DNA of 64,000 bases from Hippasteria phrygiana (GCA_037893225.1 JAZGUH010000157.1:620001-684000), one strand, 5' to 3'. Numbered from the stretch's first letter, positions 30,201 to 36,691 are shown. Numbers and translations: made by a program. Notes: a model not told the origin generated them from the sequence alone.

Positions 30201-32864
30201 TTTTAGAAAAAGAGAAATGAGAGAGACAAAACAACAGCAAATATGTAAATGACTTATGTCTGACTTGAGTCTCGTTTCTAATCCGACCCAAGTGGGACTT
30301 CAAGGGCAGACTGGGCAGGGGGGAGCACGCAATGGTGCCTGGGCAATGGACAATTACATTTTTTTCTTGTTTTTAGTAACAATACTGGAGAATGCCAGAG
30401 AGTGATGTGTAACCTGTCATAAGGCCGAAGAACAAACAGCGGTATAACAGCACCGCCAATATCCCCCCCCTCCCCCTCCCCCCCTTATCAAATTATTTTG
30501 GATACCGTCAAACAAACCCTAGCTATATGACAATATGGGTTTTTATGACATCTGAATAGCTGCCCCGAACAAAGACGGAAAATTTGGGAGACCGCCAACA
30601 TAGGGTAAGATAGCTCCGTTGGTAGAGCACCGGTATGGTATTCCGGAGGTCGCAGGTTTAAATCCTGCCCCTGCCCCTGCCTGTTTGTTCACTTTGGAAA
30701 TTATTTTTCAGACAGATTTTCTAGGTGCTTTCTGCATGTTCTAGATCTGTCAGGGTGGGGCTTTGATTGGTGCTCAGGCCATGAGACTCTTACAGCAAAC
30801 TCATCTGTCTGGTATTCAAACAAAGTTCAAACAAAATTCAAGAAATCCCTTTTTTATAACAGATAACCCATCACTGTTCAAACAGTCAAACTCAAATTTT
30901 GAGCATCATGAGATTGAAATGCAAGCAAAATCACAGAGATGAAAAAACAAAATACAAACACTGCTTCAAAGTGTTTGAATTTTCTTTTCAATACTTGGGC
31001 TTGAACTCCGACTTGGCATCTGTGACTCATCATGGCTTGCAGATGGCATGATGAGACTCCGTCAAACACCCAAGTCTGGGACAGAGTATGACCAACCTCT
31101 AGTGGCTGTCCCGAGTAAAGTAACCCCGGATAGCCCTCAAACCAGATGAAATGTTGACCTAGGCTGCACTTCATAATCATAGAATCATGCACAGCCAAAC
31201 CAAGTTATCTTGACTAATTAATTAGTTGGCAGGTGAGCAACAGCCATGCACCTGCTATTCTTGCACAGACCCCATCAAGTGCATCCACCTCTCTCATTAG
31301 ATGCCCCTTGCCGATACCTCCAAAAGAAGGGTTGCAGGACATCTCTCCTAAAAAATACCACACAACATTATGATTTCAGGATCAGATAGCCGATTTAGTT
31401 ATTTTCTCAATCTTCTTAAAAAAGCAGTACATTAGCCAGAAGAAAGACTGGTAAATTTGTTTTGTTGGGTCATGGTGATTTTGGAGATACATGTAACTTT
31501 TAGGAGGTTGCAAAGAAATTGAGGAAGCCTAAAAGATTTGAGGGTGGCCATGAATGCCCAGATATTTATCCCATATTTGGCAATACATGTAAGATTTATG
31601 ATAAAAATGAAAAAGCAAAGTGTCTCTTACACACATGGTTAGAAACAACACATTCAAAGACCAAAATAAAAACAAGGTGTCTAAAATACATTAAGACAAT
31701 CCTCAGCTTAAAAACCAAAATAATGTTCATTCTTGACACTTGGTTATTCTTTTAAAAGTTGAGGGACAGACCACCGATAGCTCTCTCTCCACCTTTTCCC
31801 CCCTCCCAAGACAAATCCCGGGTGTGCCATTATACAGTATCACCACTTCAACAAACCTATCACACAAAGCTGTGTTCCCATTGGATTTTTTTGGTCATCT
31901 ACCGCAATTATTCTGTAGAATGACAAAATTAAGTCTAATGGGAACACATGGTAAACCAACATCTGTGTCAACTTACTGTGACCGTGATTTTTAAAATTTA
32001 TTTATTATTTGTTTAATGCAAATTGCCCATCACAAGCCCTAGGGCACTCGAGGTGTGGGCTACTTAGGAATATGTGGAAGAACCAGCCCCTCATACTGAA
32101 ACAAGATAATCTAATCTCTTCACAGCATGAATAGGGTCGGGATGGGTAACTAGTCCACTGCAAGGCATTAATAATGCCTCTACCCATATTAAGCGTAGAA
32201 GTGCCAAAGCCCAGGACTGGGCTCGAACCCACAACCTGCAGAATTACCCACAGACCTTGAATTCAATGTGCCAAACCACTAGGCCACGGCACTTCCACTT
32301 CAACTTCAACTTTGTACACAGGATAGCACAACCTCCCTTTCCCCTGATGTAAAACTTAACAGGCCGACAGAGGGTGTGGAAGACTTCCGCCCAGCCGCAG
32401 TAGTTTAACAGGGACACTGATTAATGGGAATGCATACAGCAAACTTAACAGTCCGTCCACATAAACAAAAGTCCAAATGGGAACAGCTGTAAGATTACGT
32501 AAAGGAATGTTGACAGTGAGTCGCGGTAACTTACGAGGAAAAGTCCAATGGGAACATGGCTAAAATCAATGACCGACCTTCAAATTCGTTTGCACCGGAC
32601 AACCCCCACACATATCCACAATTCCCCGCACAGACAAGGAAAGACATGGCACTACAATCTCAAACTCTTACCGATCGTTTCAATTTTATGGGTGAGCAGC
32701 AGGGTTTTGGCCCCCGTCCTGGCAGCAGCTGCAGCAGCCTCGCACCCTGCATGACCACCACCAACCACGACCACCTCATATTGGCACTGGCTGGGACCAT
32801 GGCTTGCTACATGTGCAAGATCAATAACGGCATTAGGTGAGATCAGTACGCGAGCAGCATACAT
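9154..32864 (-). CDS. MTO1: MTO1: mitochondrial tRNA uridine-34 modification enzyme (16 exons)
   Basis: This encodes the FAD-dependent MnmG/GidA family enzyme of mitochondria. In the known family it works with the GTPase GTPBP3 to add the C5 substituent (taurinomethyl in animals) to wobble uridine 34 of mitochondrial tRNAs. Sixteen coding exons join in frame to 666 codons, close to human MTO1. All introns are GT-AG and all phases agree. Visible landmarks are the dinucleotide-binding [14 protein letters not shown] near residue 37, [14 protein letters not shown] near 68, the GidA signatures GPRYCPSIE near 306 and [13 protein letters not shown] near 404-416, then [12 protein letters not shown]. 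It ends in [15 protein letters not shown]. The start at 32,864 ([10 protein letters not shown]) is the first in-frame Met candidate but has little targeting-peptide character. A non-coding or short first exon upstream is possible. The introns are full of MITEs, yet no exon is hit. Confidence 0.96.
9562..9616 (-). CDS. MTO1: MTO1 exon 15
   Basis: A 55-bp exon (acceptor AATACAG, donor ACG/GTAAGA) encoding the end of [18 protein letters not shown], the helical C-terminal domain of the family. Phase 2 in, phase 0 out. Confidence 0.88.
10090..10573. mobile_element. GTGAGAT MITE split by a TTAA-type MITE
   Basis: The outer element begins AGGGTGAGATTTCTCCGG and ends CAAATCTTACCCCTGG, and matches the uninterrupted relative at 1,623-1,916. 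From 10,181 to about 10,405 lies a diverged member of the CCCTAAC...GTTAGGG family (see 43,272 and 57,983), including a poly-C run at 10,189-10,210. It is in a MTO1 intron. Confidence 0.7.
11103..11303. mobile_element. MITE with CAATAAGCCAGTTC ends, copy 1
   Basis: Terminal inverted repeats CAATAAGCCAGTTCGG and TGAACTGGCTCATTG. The interior (TGACGTAATGTCCCGCC, GTCACGCGGGTCATTCGG, TGCGCATGCGCAGTTG) matches the opposite-strand copy at 16,920-17,147. It is CpG-rich relative to its surroundings. Confidence 0.8.
11348..11444 (-). CDS. MTO1: MTO1 exon 14
   Basis: Acceptor TGTGTAG, donor AAAG/GTAGGT. Encodes [20 protein letters not shown] and [10 protein letters not shown], the part of the C-terminal domain that in the family contacts MnmE/GTPBP3. 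Phase 1 in, phase 2 out. Confidence 0.9.
11774..11889 (-). CDS. MTO1: MTO1 exon 13
   Basis: Acceptor CTGTCAG, donor GAAG/GTAAAG. Encodes [20 protein letters not shown] and a short stretch after it. The ALEMLQY segment aligns with the family's A-x-E-L-L-x-x-P/Y helix, which fixes the reading phase and the preceding donor. Confidence 0.9.
11923..12555. mobile_element. GATATAG MITE, copy 2, split by a SINE
   Basis: It follows TTAA at 11,919-11,922 and aligns with 8,241-8,594. It is interrupted between TATCAGTA (12,002-12,009) and TATCAGTA (12,280-12,287), where a tRNA-derived SINE has inserted. Confidence 0.65.
12041..12250 (-). mobile_element. tRNA(Ser)-like SINE with A-tail
   Basis: Read on the minus strand, a tRNA-like head (about 12,135-12,205) starts GGCAGGCTCGGTGGTCGAGT. 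The A box is TGGTCGAGTGG, the B box GGTTCGAATCC, and the acceptor pair GGCAGG/CCTGCC is intact. A short body with CTCTCGGAAAGCACTGAG follows, then an A-tail (T16 on plus at 12,041-12,056). A TATCAGTA direct repeat (12,002-12,009 and 12,280-12,287) flanks the insertion. A decayed plus-strand relative is at 12,655-12,790. Confidence 0.75.
12655..12790 (+). mobile_element. decayed tRNA(Ser)-like SINE
   Basis: Same family as 12,041-12,250 in the opposite orientation: AGCTCAGTGGCTGAGTG, then GAGTTTGAGTCCTGCCCAAG, then CTCTCGGAAAGCACTAAGC. The B box is mutated (GAGTTTGAGTCC), so Pol III activity is unlikely. Confidence 0.6.
12830..13040 (-). mobile_element. tRNA-like interspersed repeat (GGCAAGATAGCTC family), single copy
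   Basis: The tRNA-like core at 12,860-12,931 (minus) has A box TAGCTCGGTTGG and B box GGTTCAAATCC. It is followed by the family trailer (TTTCTTTGTTCACTTTG in reverse) and preceded by the leader TTGGCTATATGCC...CCCGAACAAAGATACTGACA. It is clearly diverged from the near-identical array copies at 15,046-16,280, so it is older. Confidence 0.75.
13620..14160. mobile_element. long foldback element with about 220-bp imperfect arms
   Basis: The left arm (about 13,622-13,860) and right arm (about 13,905-14,150) are reverse complements over several blocks: TCTTTTACACCAGAAAGATG with CATCTTTCTGGCGTAAAAGA, TTTAAACTAACATTTC with AAATGTTAGTTTAAA, TGTGGGCAGACGTC with GACGTCTGCCCACA, and CTCCCCAGCT with AGCTGGGGAG. 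The open frame at 13,755-14,096 is simply one arm and loop read through. Confidence 0.75.
14396..14470 (+). mobile_element. tRNA-derived SINE head
   Basis: Contains an A box TGGCCTAGTGG and a B box GGTTCGAATCC about 30 bp apart, with partly complementary ends GTCTG and CAGAC. The anticodon arm does not form a standard stem with U33, so a SINE head rather than a functional tRNA is likely. Confidence 0.55.
14760..14940 (-). CDS. MTO1: MTO1 exon 12
   Basis: Acceptor TGGGCAG, donor GATGAG/GTATGG. Encodes [20 protein letters not shown] through [15 protein letters not shown], the start of the helical C-terminal domain. The donor at 14,759 is preferred over two nearby GTs because only it gives phase 2 and joins to exon 13 in frame. 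Confidence 0.88.
15119..15190 (-). other. tRNA-like core, array unit 1
   Basis: 72 nt with A box TAGCTCAGTTGG and B box GGTTCGAATCC. It folds as a cloverleaf with a 7-bp acceptor stem (one A-G mismatch), a 4-bp D stem GCTC/GAGC and a 5-bp T stem with one mismatch. The anticodon would be GGT, but position 33 is C rather than T. Pol III promoter elements are intact; a functional threonine tRNA is doubtful. Confidence 0.6.
15432..15503 (-). other. tRNA-like core, array unit 2
   Basis: Identical in sequence to the core at 15,119-15,190, 313 bp further along. Its leader is cut short at the array's inversion point. Confidence 0.6.
15565..15636 (+). other. tRNA-like core, array unit 3
   Basis: First of the three plus-strand cores and the inverted partner of unit 2 across the 25-bp loop. 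The same intact A and B boxes. Confidence 0.6.
15878..15949 (+). other. tRNA-like core, array unit 4
   Basis: Exactly 313 bp after unit 3, with a full leader (GGGTGTGATCCCTGGCTAC) and full trailer. Confidence 0.6.
16191..16262 (+). other. tRNA-like core, array unit 5
   Basis: Exactly 313 bp after unit 4. The trailer stops after TTTCTTTGTTCACTTT at 16,280, next to the second copy of GATAATGTAATTAT. Confidence 0.6.
16920..17147. mobile_element. MITE with CAATAAGCCAGTTC ends, copy 2
   Basis: Opposite orientation to 11,103-11,303. Ends AATAAGCCAGTTCG and CGAACTGGCTTATT are inverted; the interior keeps TTTTATCCCGAATGACCCGC and TGACATTACGTCAGCAA. Confidence 0.8.
17431..18783. mobile_element. 1.35-kb long-TIR element with 9-bp duplication (Mutator-like)
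   Basis: A perfect 9-bp duplication AAAAAGTGA (17,422-17,430 and 18,784-18,792) flanks terminal inverted repeats of about 125 bp that start TAGTCTTGGTTCAAGACG. Each terminal repeat is itself a hairpin (CAAGACGTTGTTAC with GTAACAACGTCTTG). Long TIRs plus 9-bp duplications are typical of Mutator-like elements. No transposase is seen. The interior (about 17,560-18,660) is richer in CpG than the surroundings and contains a short imperfect repeat near GAGACAAGTCGTCCGT (17,960-18,090), so it may be captured foreign sequence. That last point is inference. Confidence 0.85.
18793..19312. other. MTO1 intron, no feature seen
   Basis: AT-rich intron sequence between the long-TIR element and exon 11. No repeat family or RNA gene recognised. 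Confidence 0.5.
19313..19517 (-). CDS. MTO1: MTO1 exon 11
   Basis: Acceptor TCACTCAG, donor CAGAG/GTATAG. Encodes [18 protein letters not shown], then [14 protein letters not shown] and [16 protein letters not shown], ending [13 protein letters not shown]. This is the most conserved block of the MnmG/GidA fold and is fully intact. Confidence 0.95.
19561..19686. mobile_element. palindromic MITE, CTGTCCGAATTACTTGGC family, copy 2
   Basis: Same hairpin as 7,944-8,070 in a MTO1 intron, with the loop differing by a few bases (GGTAGCAGCTGCAGCCA). Arms CTGTCCGAATTACTTGGCTA and its complement ending GGACACGGCC. Confidence 0.85.
20318..20556. mobile_element. MITE with AATAGAGGAAT ends
   Basis: About 75-bp imperfect inverted ends: AATAGAGGAATCCCAC with GTGAAATTCCTCTATT, and CTGCGCACTTCCG with CGGAAGTGCGCAG. 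A second paired block is TGTCAGAGTAAACAA with TTGTTTACCACTGACA. No coding frame. Confidence 0.7.
20642..20772 (-). CDS. MTO1: MTO1 exon 10
   Basis: Acceptor TGCGTAG, donor CACAG/GTAGGT. Encodes [20 protein letters not shown] through [18 protein letters not shown], the second GidA signature. Phase 1 in, phase 0 out. Confidence 0.95.
20875..21140 (-). pseudogene. non-LTR retrotransposon reverse transcriptase tail
   Basis: The minus-strand frame reads [20 protein letters not shown] followed by SLPG and CFKRNLNS. The pattern R-x-N-x-x-x-x-S-F-x-x-R-x-V-x-x-W-N-S-L-P, then an S-F/C-K-x-x-L motif, is the familiar end of jockey/CR1/RTE-type reverse transcriptase ORFs. Only this tail remains, as expected for a 5'-truncated copy; AT-rich sequence follows it. 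Confidence 0.7.
21458..21965. mobile_element. hAT-like MITE, TAGGGCTGTCC family, copy 1 (eroded right end)
   Basis: Left end TAGGGCTGTTC; the right end is mutated (TTCAGGACAGGCC). Flanking AAGCAGG and GAGCAGG are a poor match. Core blocks GATGCTATTTTAATAGAAAA (in reverse) and AACCAAAGTCCAGCCTG identify the family shared with 33,611, 53,443 and 54,091. Confidence 0.7.
22052..22168 (-). CDS. MTO1: MTO1 exon 9
   Basis: Acceptor TTTCCAG, donor ACCAG/GTGAGA. Encodes [20 protein letters not shown] through [10 protein letters not shown]. Corresponds to the family stretch ending with the V/I-x-R-P-G-Y turn before the FAD-binding C-terminal segment. Confidence 0.93.
22496..22937. mobile_element. hAT-like MITE, TAGGGCTGTGC family, copy 2
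   Basis: Starts TAGATGTGTGCATC and ends GATGCACAGCCCTA. Flanking AGCCATAC (22,488-22,495) and TGCCATAC (22,938-22,945) match at 7 of 8 positions. The body aligns with 376-856 throughout (AAGCCAATCCCAAAAATRAAATC, GTGAGCTCTATAGCTTTA). Confidence 0.85.
23019..23095 (-). CDS. MTO1: MTO1 exon 8
   Basis: Acceptor ATTGAAG, donor GAAG/GTAAAT. A 77-bp exon whose first base completes the Arg of GPR-YCPSIE and which continues [19 protein letters not shown]. It carries the Cys and Ser of the first GidA signature. Confidence 0.93.
23679..23791 (-). CDS. MTO1: MTO1 exon 7
   Basis: Acceptor TGTCTAG, donor CAAG/GTCAGT. Encodes [20 protein letters not shown] and [16 protein letters not shown]. It matches the C/H-Y-x-T-x-T-N region of the family. 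Phase 0 in, phase 2 out. Confidence 0.93.
23850..24062. repeat. interspersed repeat shared with 28,796-28,995
   Basis: Shares CCGAGGACAATGCTTTGT, CGAGGACCGATTT and CTTTCTCCTCTTGTCCTCG in the same order and orientation with 28,796-28,995. GAGGAC and GTCCTC motifs at the two ends suggest inverted termini. Element class unknown. Confidence 0.55.
24130..24355. mobile_element. MITE with CAGGGTGAGATT ends, copy 1
   Basis: Ends CAGGGTTGAGATT and AATCTCACCCTG are inverted; AATAAT flanks both sides. The interior TTTGTATTTGCCTAAAGGCA and GTAAAAACACCTTTAGGACA is shared with 47,643-47,878. Confidence 0.75.
24421..24815. mobile_element. TTAA-MITE, AGGTAGTGTACA family, right end lost
   Basis: Follows TTAA at 24,417-24,420 with AGGTAGTACACAAC. 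Family blocks ATTTTCAGAAATG, GTATTTTATAG and the inner hairpin CCAACGATGGTCAGCCGACC appear in the order seen in the complete copy at 42,784-43,267. Confidence 0.65.
25532..25644 (-). CDS. MTO1: MTO1 exon 6
   Basis: Acceptor AATGTAG, donor TCAAG/GTGTGT. Encodes the [14 protein letters not shown] segment (its Gly is split with exon 5) and [25 protein letters not shown] and PFSF are family anchors. Confidence 0.95.
26290..26666. mobile_element. TTAA-MITE, AGGTAGTGTACA family, left end lost, opposite orientation
   Basis: Ends at TTAA 26,667-26,670 after GGCGTATACTACTG. Contains the inner hairpin CCAACGATTGTCGGCCGACA and its complement, plus GGCACCTGGTGTGCTGTC as in 42,784-43,267. Confidence 0.65.
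26809..26853. repeat. 45-bp near-perfect AT-rich palindrome
   Basis: AATAATAATAATGTGTACAT is mirrored by ATGTACACATTATTATTATT around a central TATTAAT. It sits in a MTO1 intron. It could be a microsatellite grown into a hairpin or a small foldback element. Confidence 0.7.
27077..27253 (-). CDS. MTO1: MTO1 exon 5
   Basis: Acceptor TTCACAG, donor GACAG/GTACCA. Encodes [20 protein letters not shown], then [18 protein letters not shown] and GFTLGRLRT. The VVLTTGTF strand and AGR turn are diagnostic of the family's FAD domain. Confidence 0.95.
27750..27815 (+). mobile_element. fragment of the tRNA-like repeat
   Basis: Only the 3' third remains: GGTTTGAATCCTGCC, then the trailer GTTTTCTTTGTTCACTTTGA. 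No A box. Confidence 0.55.
27919..28093 (-). CDS. MTO1: MTO1 exon 4
   Basis: Acceptor GTTTGCAG, donor CTCA/GTAAGT. Encodes [20 protein letters not shown], then [16 protein letters not shown] and the variable loop, ending GCYGVIL. The R-A-Q-x-D-R motif follows the K-G-P-A-V-W of exon 3. Confidence 0.95.
28796..28995. repeat. interspersed repeat shared with 23,850-24,062
   Basis: Diverged second copy: TTCCGAGGACAATGCTTTGT, GCGAGGACCGATTTCAACAA and CTTTCTCCTCTTGTCCTCGG, followed by a TACAC-containing tail. Confidence 0.55.
29045..29234. mobile_element. TTAA-MITE, CCCCTTG family, complete 190-bp copy
   Basis: TTAA at 29,041-29,044 and 29,235-29,238; ends CCCCTTGCGAACGGAGG and GTACTCAAGGGG. The best-preserved reference for the family, with core CAATCCATTGTTGGATTATT and CTTGACTGCACAAACACATT. 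Confidence 0.85.
30044..30099 (-). CDS. MTO1: MTO1 exon 3
   Basis: A 56-bp exon (acceptor TTTGCAG, donor TATGG/GTAAGG) encoding [19 protein letters not shown]. Its first codon is split with exon 2. Confidence 0.93.
30500..30697 (+). mobile_element. tRNA-like interspersed repeat with 10-bp target duplication
   Basis: AAATTATTTT flanks it at 30,490-30,499 and 30,698-30,707. The core at about 30,604-30,675 has A box TAGCTCCGTTGG and a decayed B box GGTTTAAATCC. The 3' border falls right after TTTGTTCACTTTG, the same place as the right border of the array at 16,280, which suggests the natural 3' end of the repeat. Confidence 0.8.
31252..31347 (-). CDS. MTO1: MTO1 exon 2
   Basis: Acceptor TTTTTAG, donor AGCAG/GTGCAT. 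Encodes [20 protein letters not shown] and [11 protein letters not shown], with the Cys-Asn-Pro loop near the FAD and the GGIGKGH motif intact. Confidence 0.95.
31990..32300 (-). mobile_element. tRNA-derived SINE, about 310 bp
   Basis: Minus strand: the tRNA-like head (about 32,215-32,297) starts AAGTGCCGTGGCCTAGTGG with A box TGGCCTAGTGG and B box GGTTCGAGCCC. It ends GGCACTT, complementary to its start. A ~200-bp body (GGGTAGAGGCATTATTAATG) follows, then an AATAATAAATAAA-type tail at 31,990-32,020. It lies in MTO1 intron 1. Confidence 0.7.
32672..32864 (-). CDS. MTO1: MTO1 exon 1 (first recognised coding exon; start uncertain)
   Basis: Donor GATCG/GTAAGA closes the exon after THKIETIG. It holds the FAD dinucleotide motif [14 protein letters not shown]. 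Two readings of the 5' end are possible. Translation may start at ATG 32,864 ([18 protein letters not shown]). Alternatively this is an internal exon entered at an AG such as GCACATGTAG before CAAGCCATGG, with the targeting peptide on an unseen upstream exon. The poor basic content of the first 25 residues favours caution. Confidence 0.85.
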
Positions 32865-32898
32865 GTAAACTGCTACAATCCTGAGCAAAATTGTTGAA

Positions 32899-32938
32899 AC
32901 TTTGTACACAGGATAGCACGACAATCCCTTTCCCCTGT
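32899..32938. repeat. short duplicate of 32,309-32,346
   Basis: ACTTTGTACACAGGATAGCA is present here, just upstream of the MTO1 first exon, and again at 32,309. CCTTTCCCCTG follows in both. Direct orientation, about 590 bp apart, on either side of exon 1. Confidence 0.6.
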
Positions 32939-33610
32939 TCAGTATATTGTGCATTCTGAATTTGGGTGACTGTCAATCACATGAAGGTGGGGGGTAGTCT
33001 GTAAATTTGGGATTCCCATATCTAGTAAACATTTTCCACTTTTTTCTGATGCTTAGGTCTCAATTGGGTGGGGGAGGGGGGGAGGGGGATGGAGGAGGGG
33101 GGTGGGGGTAACAACAGATGTTGATTGTTGATTTCTGAATATTAGTACACAAACACATATTAACATGACTGTTCTTGAGCAAACCTTGACCGCTCTGAAT
33201 TTGGGTCAGGTGTTGCAGTAAGCCAATTCAAAGCCCCAAGACTTGTTGTCAACTCACACATCAACCATGTAGTAAGGGGAGAATGAGGAGTGTTTCCAAT
33301 GAATTTTGGTCAGGATTGTAGGTTGCTAGGGCAGCCTAGAATTACACAAAAGCAAATGATGTAATGGCCTTTTGTTATGGTCCTGAGCACAGATTATCTA
33401 CAAACTATTTCACCAAGTATTTCAAAAGACAAGTTAAATTTTGTTTGTCAGCATTTACCAGTGCTATAATGTATCATCTATCCGACAAAAAACTATAAAA
33501 AAAACTACATGTACATGTATGTGGATTTAAGTGAAAAATAGTAACTGAATGCTGCTGTTTTTCAGATTTGTATTAAAAACAATTCCCATTTTTATGCTTT
33601 ATGATCAATT

Positions 33611-34103
33611 TAGGGCTGTCCCGAATATATCTATATTCGATCGTTAACTGAATATTCCAATACCTTTTTGCCGGTAGGAATATTTGAAATATATACAATA
33701 TAAAACCTATATGCAGGAACAGATAGGACTCTCACTCTGATGCTATTTTAATAGAAAAGTTACAGCGTTTAGCAGTGTCAAATGCAACATTTTTGTTCCC
33801 ATCCGTAAAACCCTTGACACTTATAAAATAATTACTGCAAAAACGCAGGCTGGAGTTTGGTTTCTTGTTGTCAGAATGTTATACATGTACGTACCTTGAT
33901 ATAACAGGCGCATGCAAAAAATGTCAATCGCTGCAGGTAAAAACACCGGCATGCTTTGCGAGCAACTTTTTACCGGCGCGGCATGCAGCAGCTGACGTGT
34001 GACTGTGATCGACATGTTCCAGTATTTGGTATCGAATGTTCCAGTATTTGGTAAAACCAGGTTTCGAAAAATTGAATACTAAATAAAAAACTGAACAGCC
34101 CTA
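33611..34103. mobile_element. hAT-like MITE, TAGGGCTGTCC family, copy 2
   Basis: Starts TAGGGCTGTCCCGAATAT and ends TGAACAGCCCTA. Flanks GATCAATT and GATCCAAT are only roughly alike. Family blocks TTTTAATAGAAAAGTTACRG and CTGGAGTTTGGTTTCTTGTT are present. Lies upstream of MTO1. Confidence 0.8.
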
Positions 34104-34111
34104 GATCCAAT

Positions 34112-36108
34112 TAACCCTAACCCTGCCAGATGCAGCACAGTGCATCTGTGGTGACAGCTTCACTTTGCTGCACTCTGCACACAAGTCAATGTGACAAAGT
34201 ATGCAATCTGATGCGTCTGGCAGGGTTTCTAGCCAAAATACCCTGGAGGGTTAGGGTTTAATGGGAAGATTTTACTTTAATACCCAACCAAAATCAATCA
34301 GGAACAGCAAGTGTTCAGAATTGTATAAACACTTGGCACAACCTTTAAATTTGAGAATTTTGTTGGGAAATTTTCGTGAAATATAGAAGAAAGTTTGTGT
34401 TTTTTTGTGTTAGATGTTCTTGGCACAGTGTATGGTCACTCAAATTGTTCACATACATGTTGATTTCTGCTTCATTTTTTTACAGATTTTGCGGACATAA
34501 ATCTTGAAATAACAGGTTGTGCCACATGTTTAGACAGTTGTTATCAAGGAGGGTTGGTTATTTTCTAAGATTTTTCTATTCATGATCCACTTCGGTGGGG
34601 CCTTCAAGTAACATCTTTGCTAAATGGAGAAATTTGGAGGATTGAGGGTCTTCGGAAGTTGAAGCATCAGAACAATTTGCAGGATTGAGGGCATAAGGGG
34701 ATTTTGCCTCTGGAGGAAAATTGAGGATCCAGGTCATCAGGCCCAATCTGATGCTGGTTGATTTCGGAGGATTGTGGTTTCTAGGGTGTTTATGAAACCC
34801 CTTGAGGATTTTGGAGGATTCATGCAATGGTCCCCCATATCAGAGGATGTTGGAGGATTCAGGTTACAAACATGCAGCTTGAACACTTTGAAATCAGAGG
34901 ATGTTGGAGGATTCAGGCTACTTGGAGGAAAAATGATGTAGGGAGTTAGGGTTAAATTGATTGCACAAGACCAGAAACTGGACGCTATATACCTGAACAA
35001 TTCTTGGTGACGCAATGCCACTGCTGAAGAGTTTCCAGAAGACGTCTTGACTGAGCTGTCAGCAACTGCTTGCACTGGTGCCCTGATGTGCAACACAACA
35101 TCCTCCTGAAACCGATCCCACAATCTGATGATCCTGTATCACATCGGAATTTCGAGAAAAAGGCAGTGAAGCCCAAAATATAACTGTACCAACTGAGATT
35201 AAGGATGTGACGTTTACACATTTAAACGTTTCAACAAAAACCAAAATCAAATCCGTTTAGAAATTGTCCTAAATGTTTAAACGGAACTCGAATTTAAAAA
35301 AATGGGACCTTGTATTTACACAATCTATCCTCCAGTTTTATTTACAAAGAATCTAAGATGTTTGTAAATCTATTTAATTTACAAAGCATTAAAAATGCCT
35401 TTAGTACTTCCAAGAAGTTTAATTAATATATATCTCAATGACCAGCAACTATCTATTGTGTTAATGATACACAGTGCAAACAATTGTTTGTGTTTGATAT
35501 TATCAATACGCCAGGCCAAGATCAATACTTGGCGCGGACGACACCTCTCCTAGTGCTAGTCCGATTAAAATACGGCATTTTCAAACAATTCCGAAATCAT
35601 CACTTCGTGTGTTTTACAAAAATCAAACCAATGGCCAGCACTTTCATAATGACTTTAAAAACCGGCCAGGAAAAATAGAAACAGCTCATTGAAAAAAAAA
35701 ATGCCTAAATAAAATCTCACCCCCAAACAAGACTTTCCAGAGAATTATTGACAGCCGCATTGTTCAAATTGATATATGTGTCTCTTCTAGTTTGTTACAA
35801 AGTATATATTTGGGTTCAGAATAGCCCATCGGACTTTGAGGAAGTGCTGCTAGTTAATGGAGTGTTCTTTGGTGATGGGCAGTGATGATAATATCTTGGC
35901 CAATTAAATGAGCCGGTTCCCGGCAAATAAATACGCCATTGGTTAATTCCCAGCTGGCCGAGGCACAGGTTCATTCGCATTATACAAACACATGTGACTG
36001 CGCAGTTACCGCACACATACTGGGACAGGTGGCAGCCTTTTTAGGTGTTGACTGAACTACGGTAAAGTTTTGCTAAAAGTTTATCGAAATAAACATAGAT
36101 TCACATCC
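34112..36108. other. intergenic stretch upstream of MTO1
   Basis: No gene seen. A short inverted segment (34,125-34,225, CTGCCAGATGCA with TGATGCGTCTGGCAG) and irregular GGAGGATT-type repeats (34,620-34,920, including two copies of CAGAGGATGTTGGAGGATTC) are the only structures noted. A MTO1 promoter may lie in 32.9-38 kb, but no defining element can be pointed to. Confidence 0.45.
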
Positions 36109-36112
36109 TTAA

Positions 36113-36332
36113 ACCCTTTGCGTACGGAAGACGTCCTATGGCGCAAAAGAAAAACAGTGCCACCAGGCCGGATGACGCCATTTGCCACCGTTTGTGCATT
36201 TTCAATCCATTGTTGGATTATTGTGTATGTATTGTTACGCTTGACTGCACAAACACATTGTGGCCGTTTCGCTTGGCTGCCAGAGCTGCCGCGACACCCC
36301 GACGTCTTCCATAAAAAAACGTACTCAAGGGG
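36113..36332. mobile_element. TTAA-MITE, CCCCTTG family, complete 220-bp copy
   Basis: TTAA at 36,109-36,112 and 36,333-36,336; ends ACCCTTTGCGTACGGAAGAC and CGTACTCAAGGGG. Core CAATCCATTGTTGGATTATT. A reversed copy follows at about 36,480-36,691. Confidence 0.85.
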
Positions 36333-36479
36333 TTAAATGAGAACCGACAATTGAGTCTGTAAATCTCGGACTCCTATGCCTAATGTATGAGAATACATGT
36401 AGCTGTAGTTGGTAGTACCCTGTAATAATGAATAAAACAATTCTTTAGGCAGAATTGAAAGTGCACATTACACGTGCAT

Positions 36480-36691
36480 GCCCTTGGGCACGGTATTTTA
36501 CGGGAGACGTCAGGGTGTCGCGGCGGTTCTGGCAGCCAAGCAAAACGGCCACAATGTGTTTGTGCAGTCAAGCGTATCATAAACAATAATCCAACAATAG
36601 CTTGAAACTGCACAAACGGCAGCAAATGGCATCATCCGGCCTGGTGGCACTCTTTTTTTTGGGCAATAGGACGTCTTCCGTATGCAAAGGG
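36480..36691. mobile_element. TTAA-MITE, CCCCTTG family, reversed copy, left end eroded
   Basis: The right end GTATGCAAAGGG meets TTAA 36,692-36,695. The core runs opposite to 36,113-36,332 (GGCAGCCAAGCAAAACGGCC, then CACAATGTGTTTGTGCAGTC). The left terminus is mutated. Confidence 0.75.

Noticed and set aside
9154..32864. Bacterial contamination suggested by the GidA/MnmG-like protein
   Set aside because: The gene is split by 15 phase-consistent GT-AG introns and resembles animal MTO1 (for example [27 protein letters not shown]).
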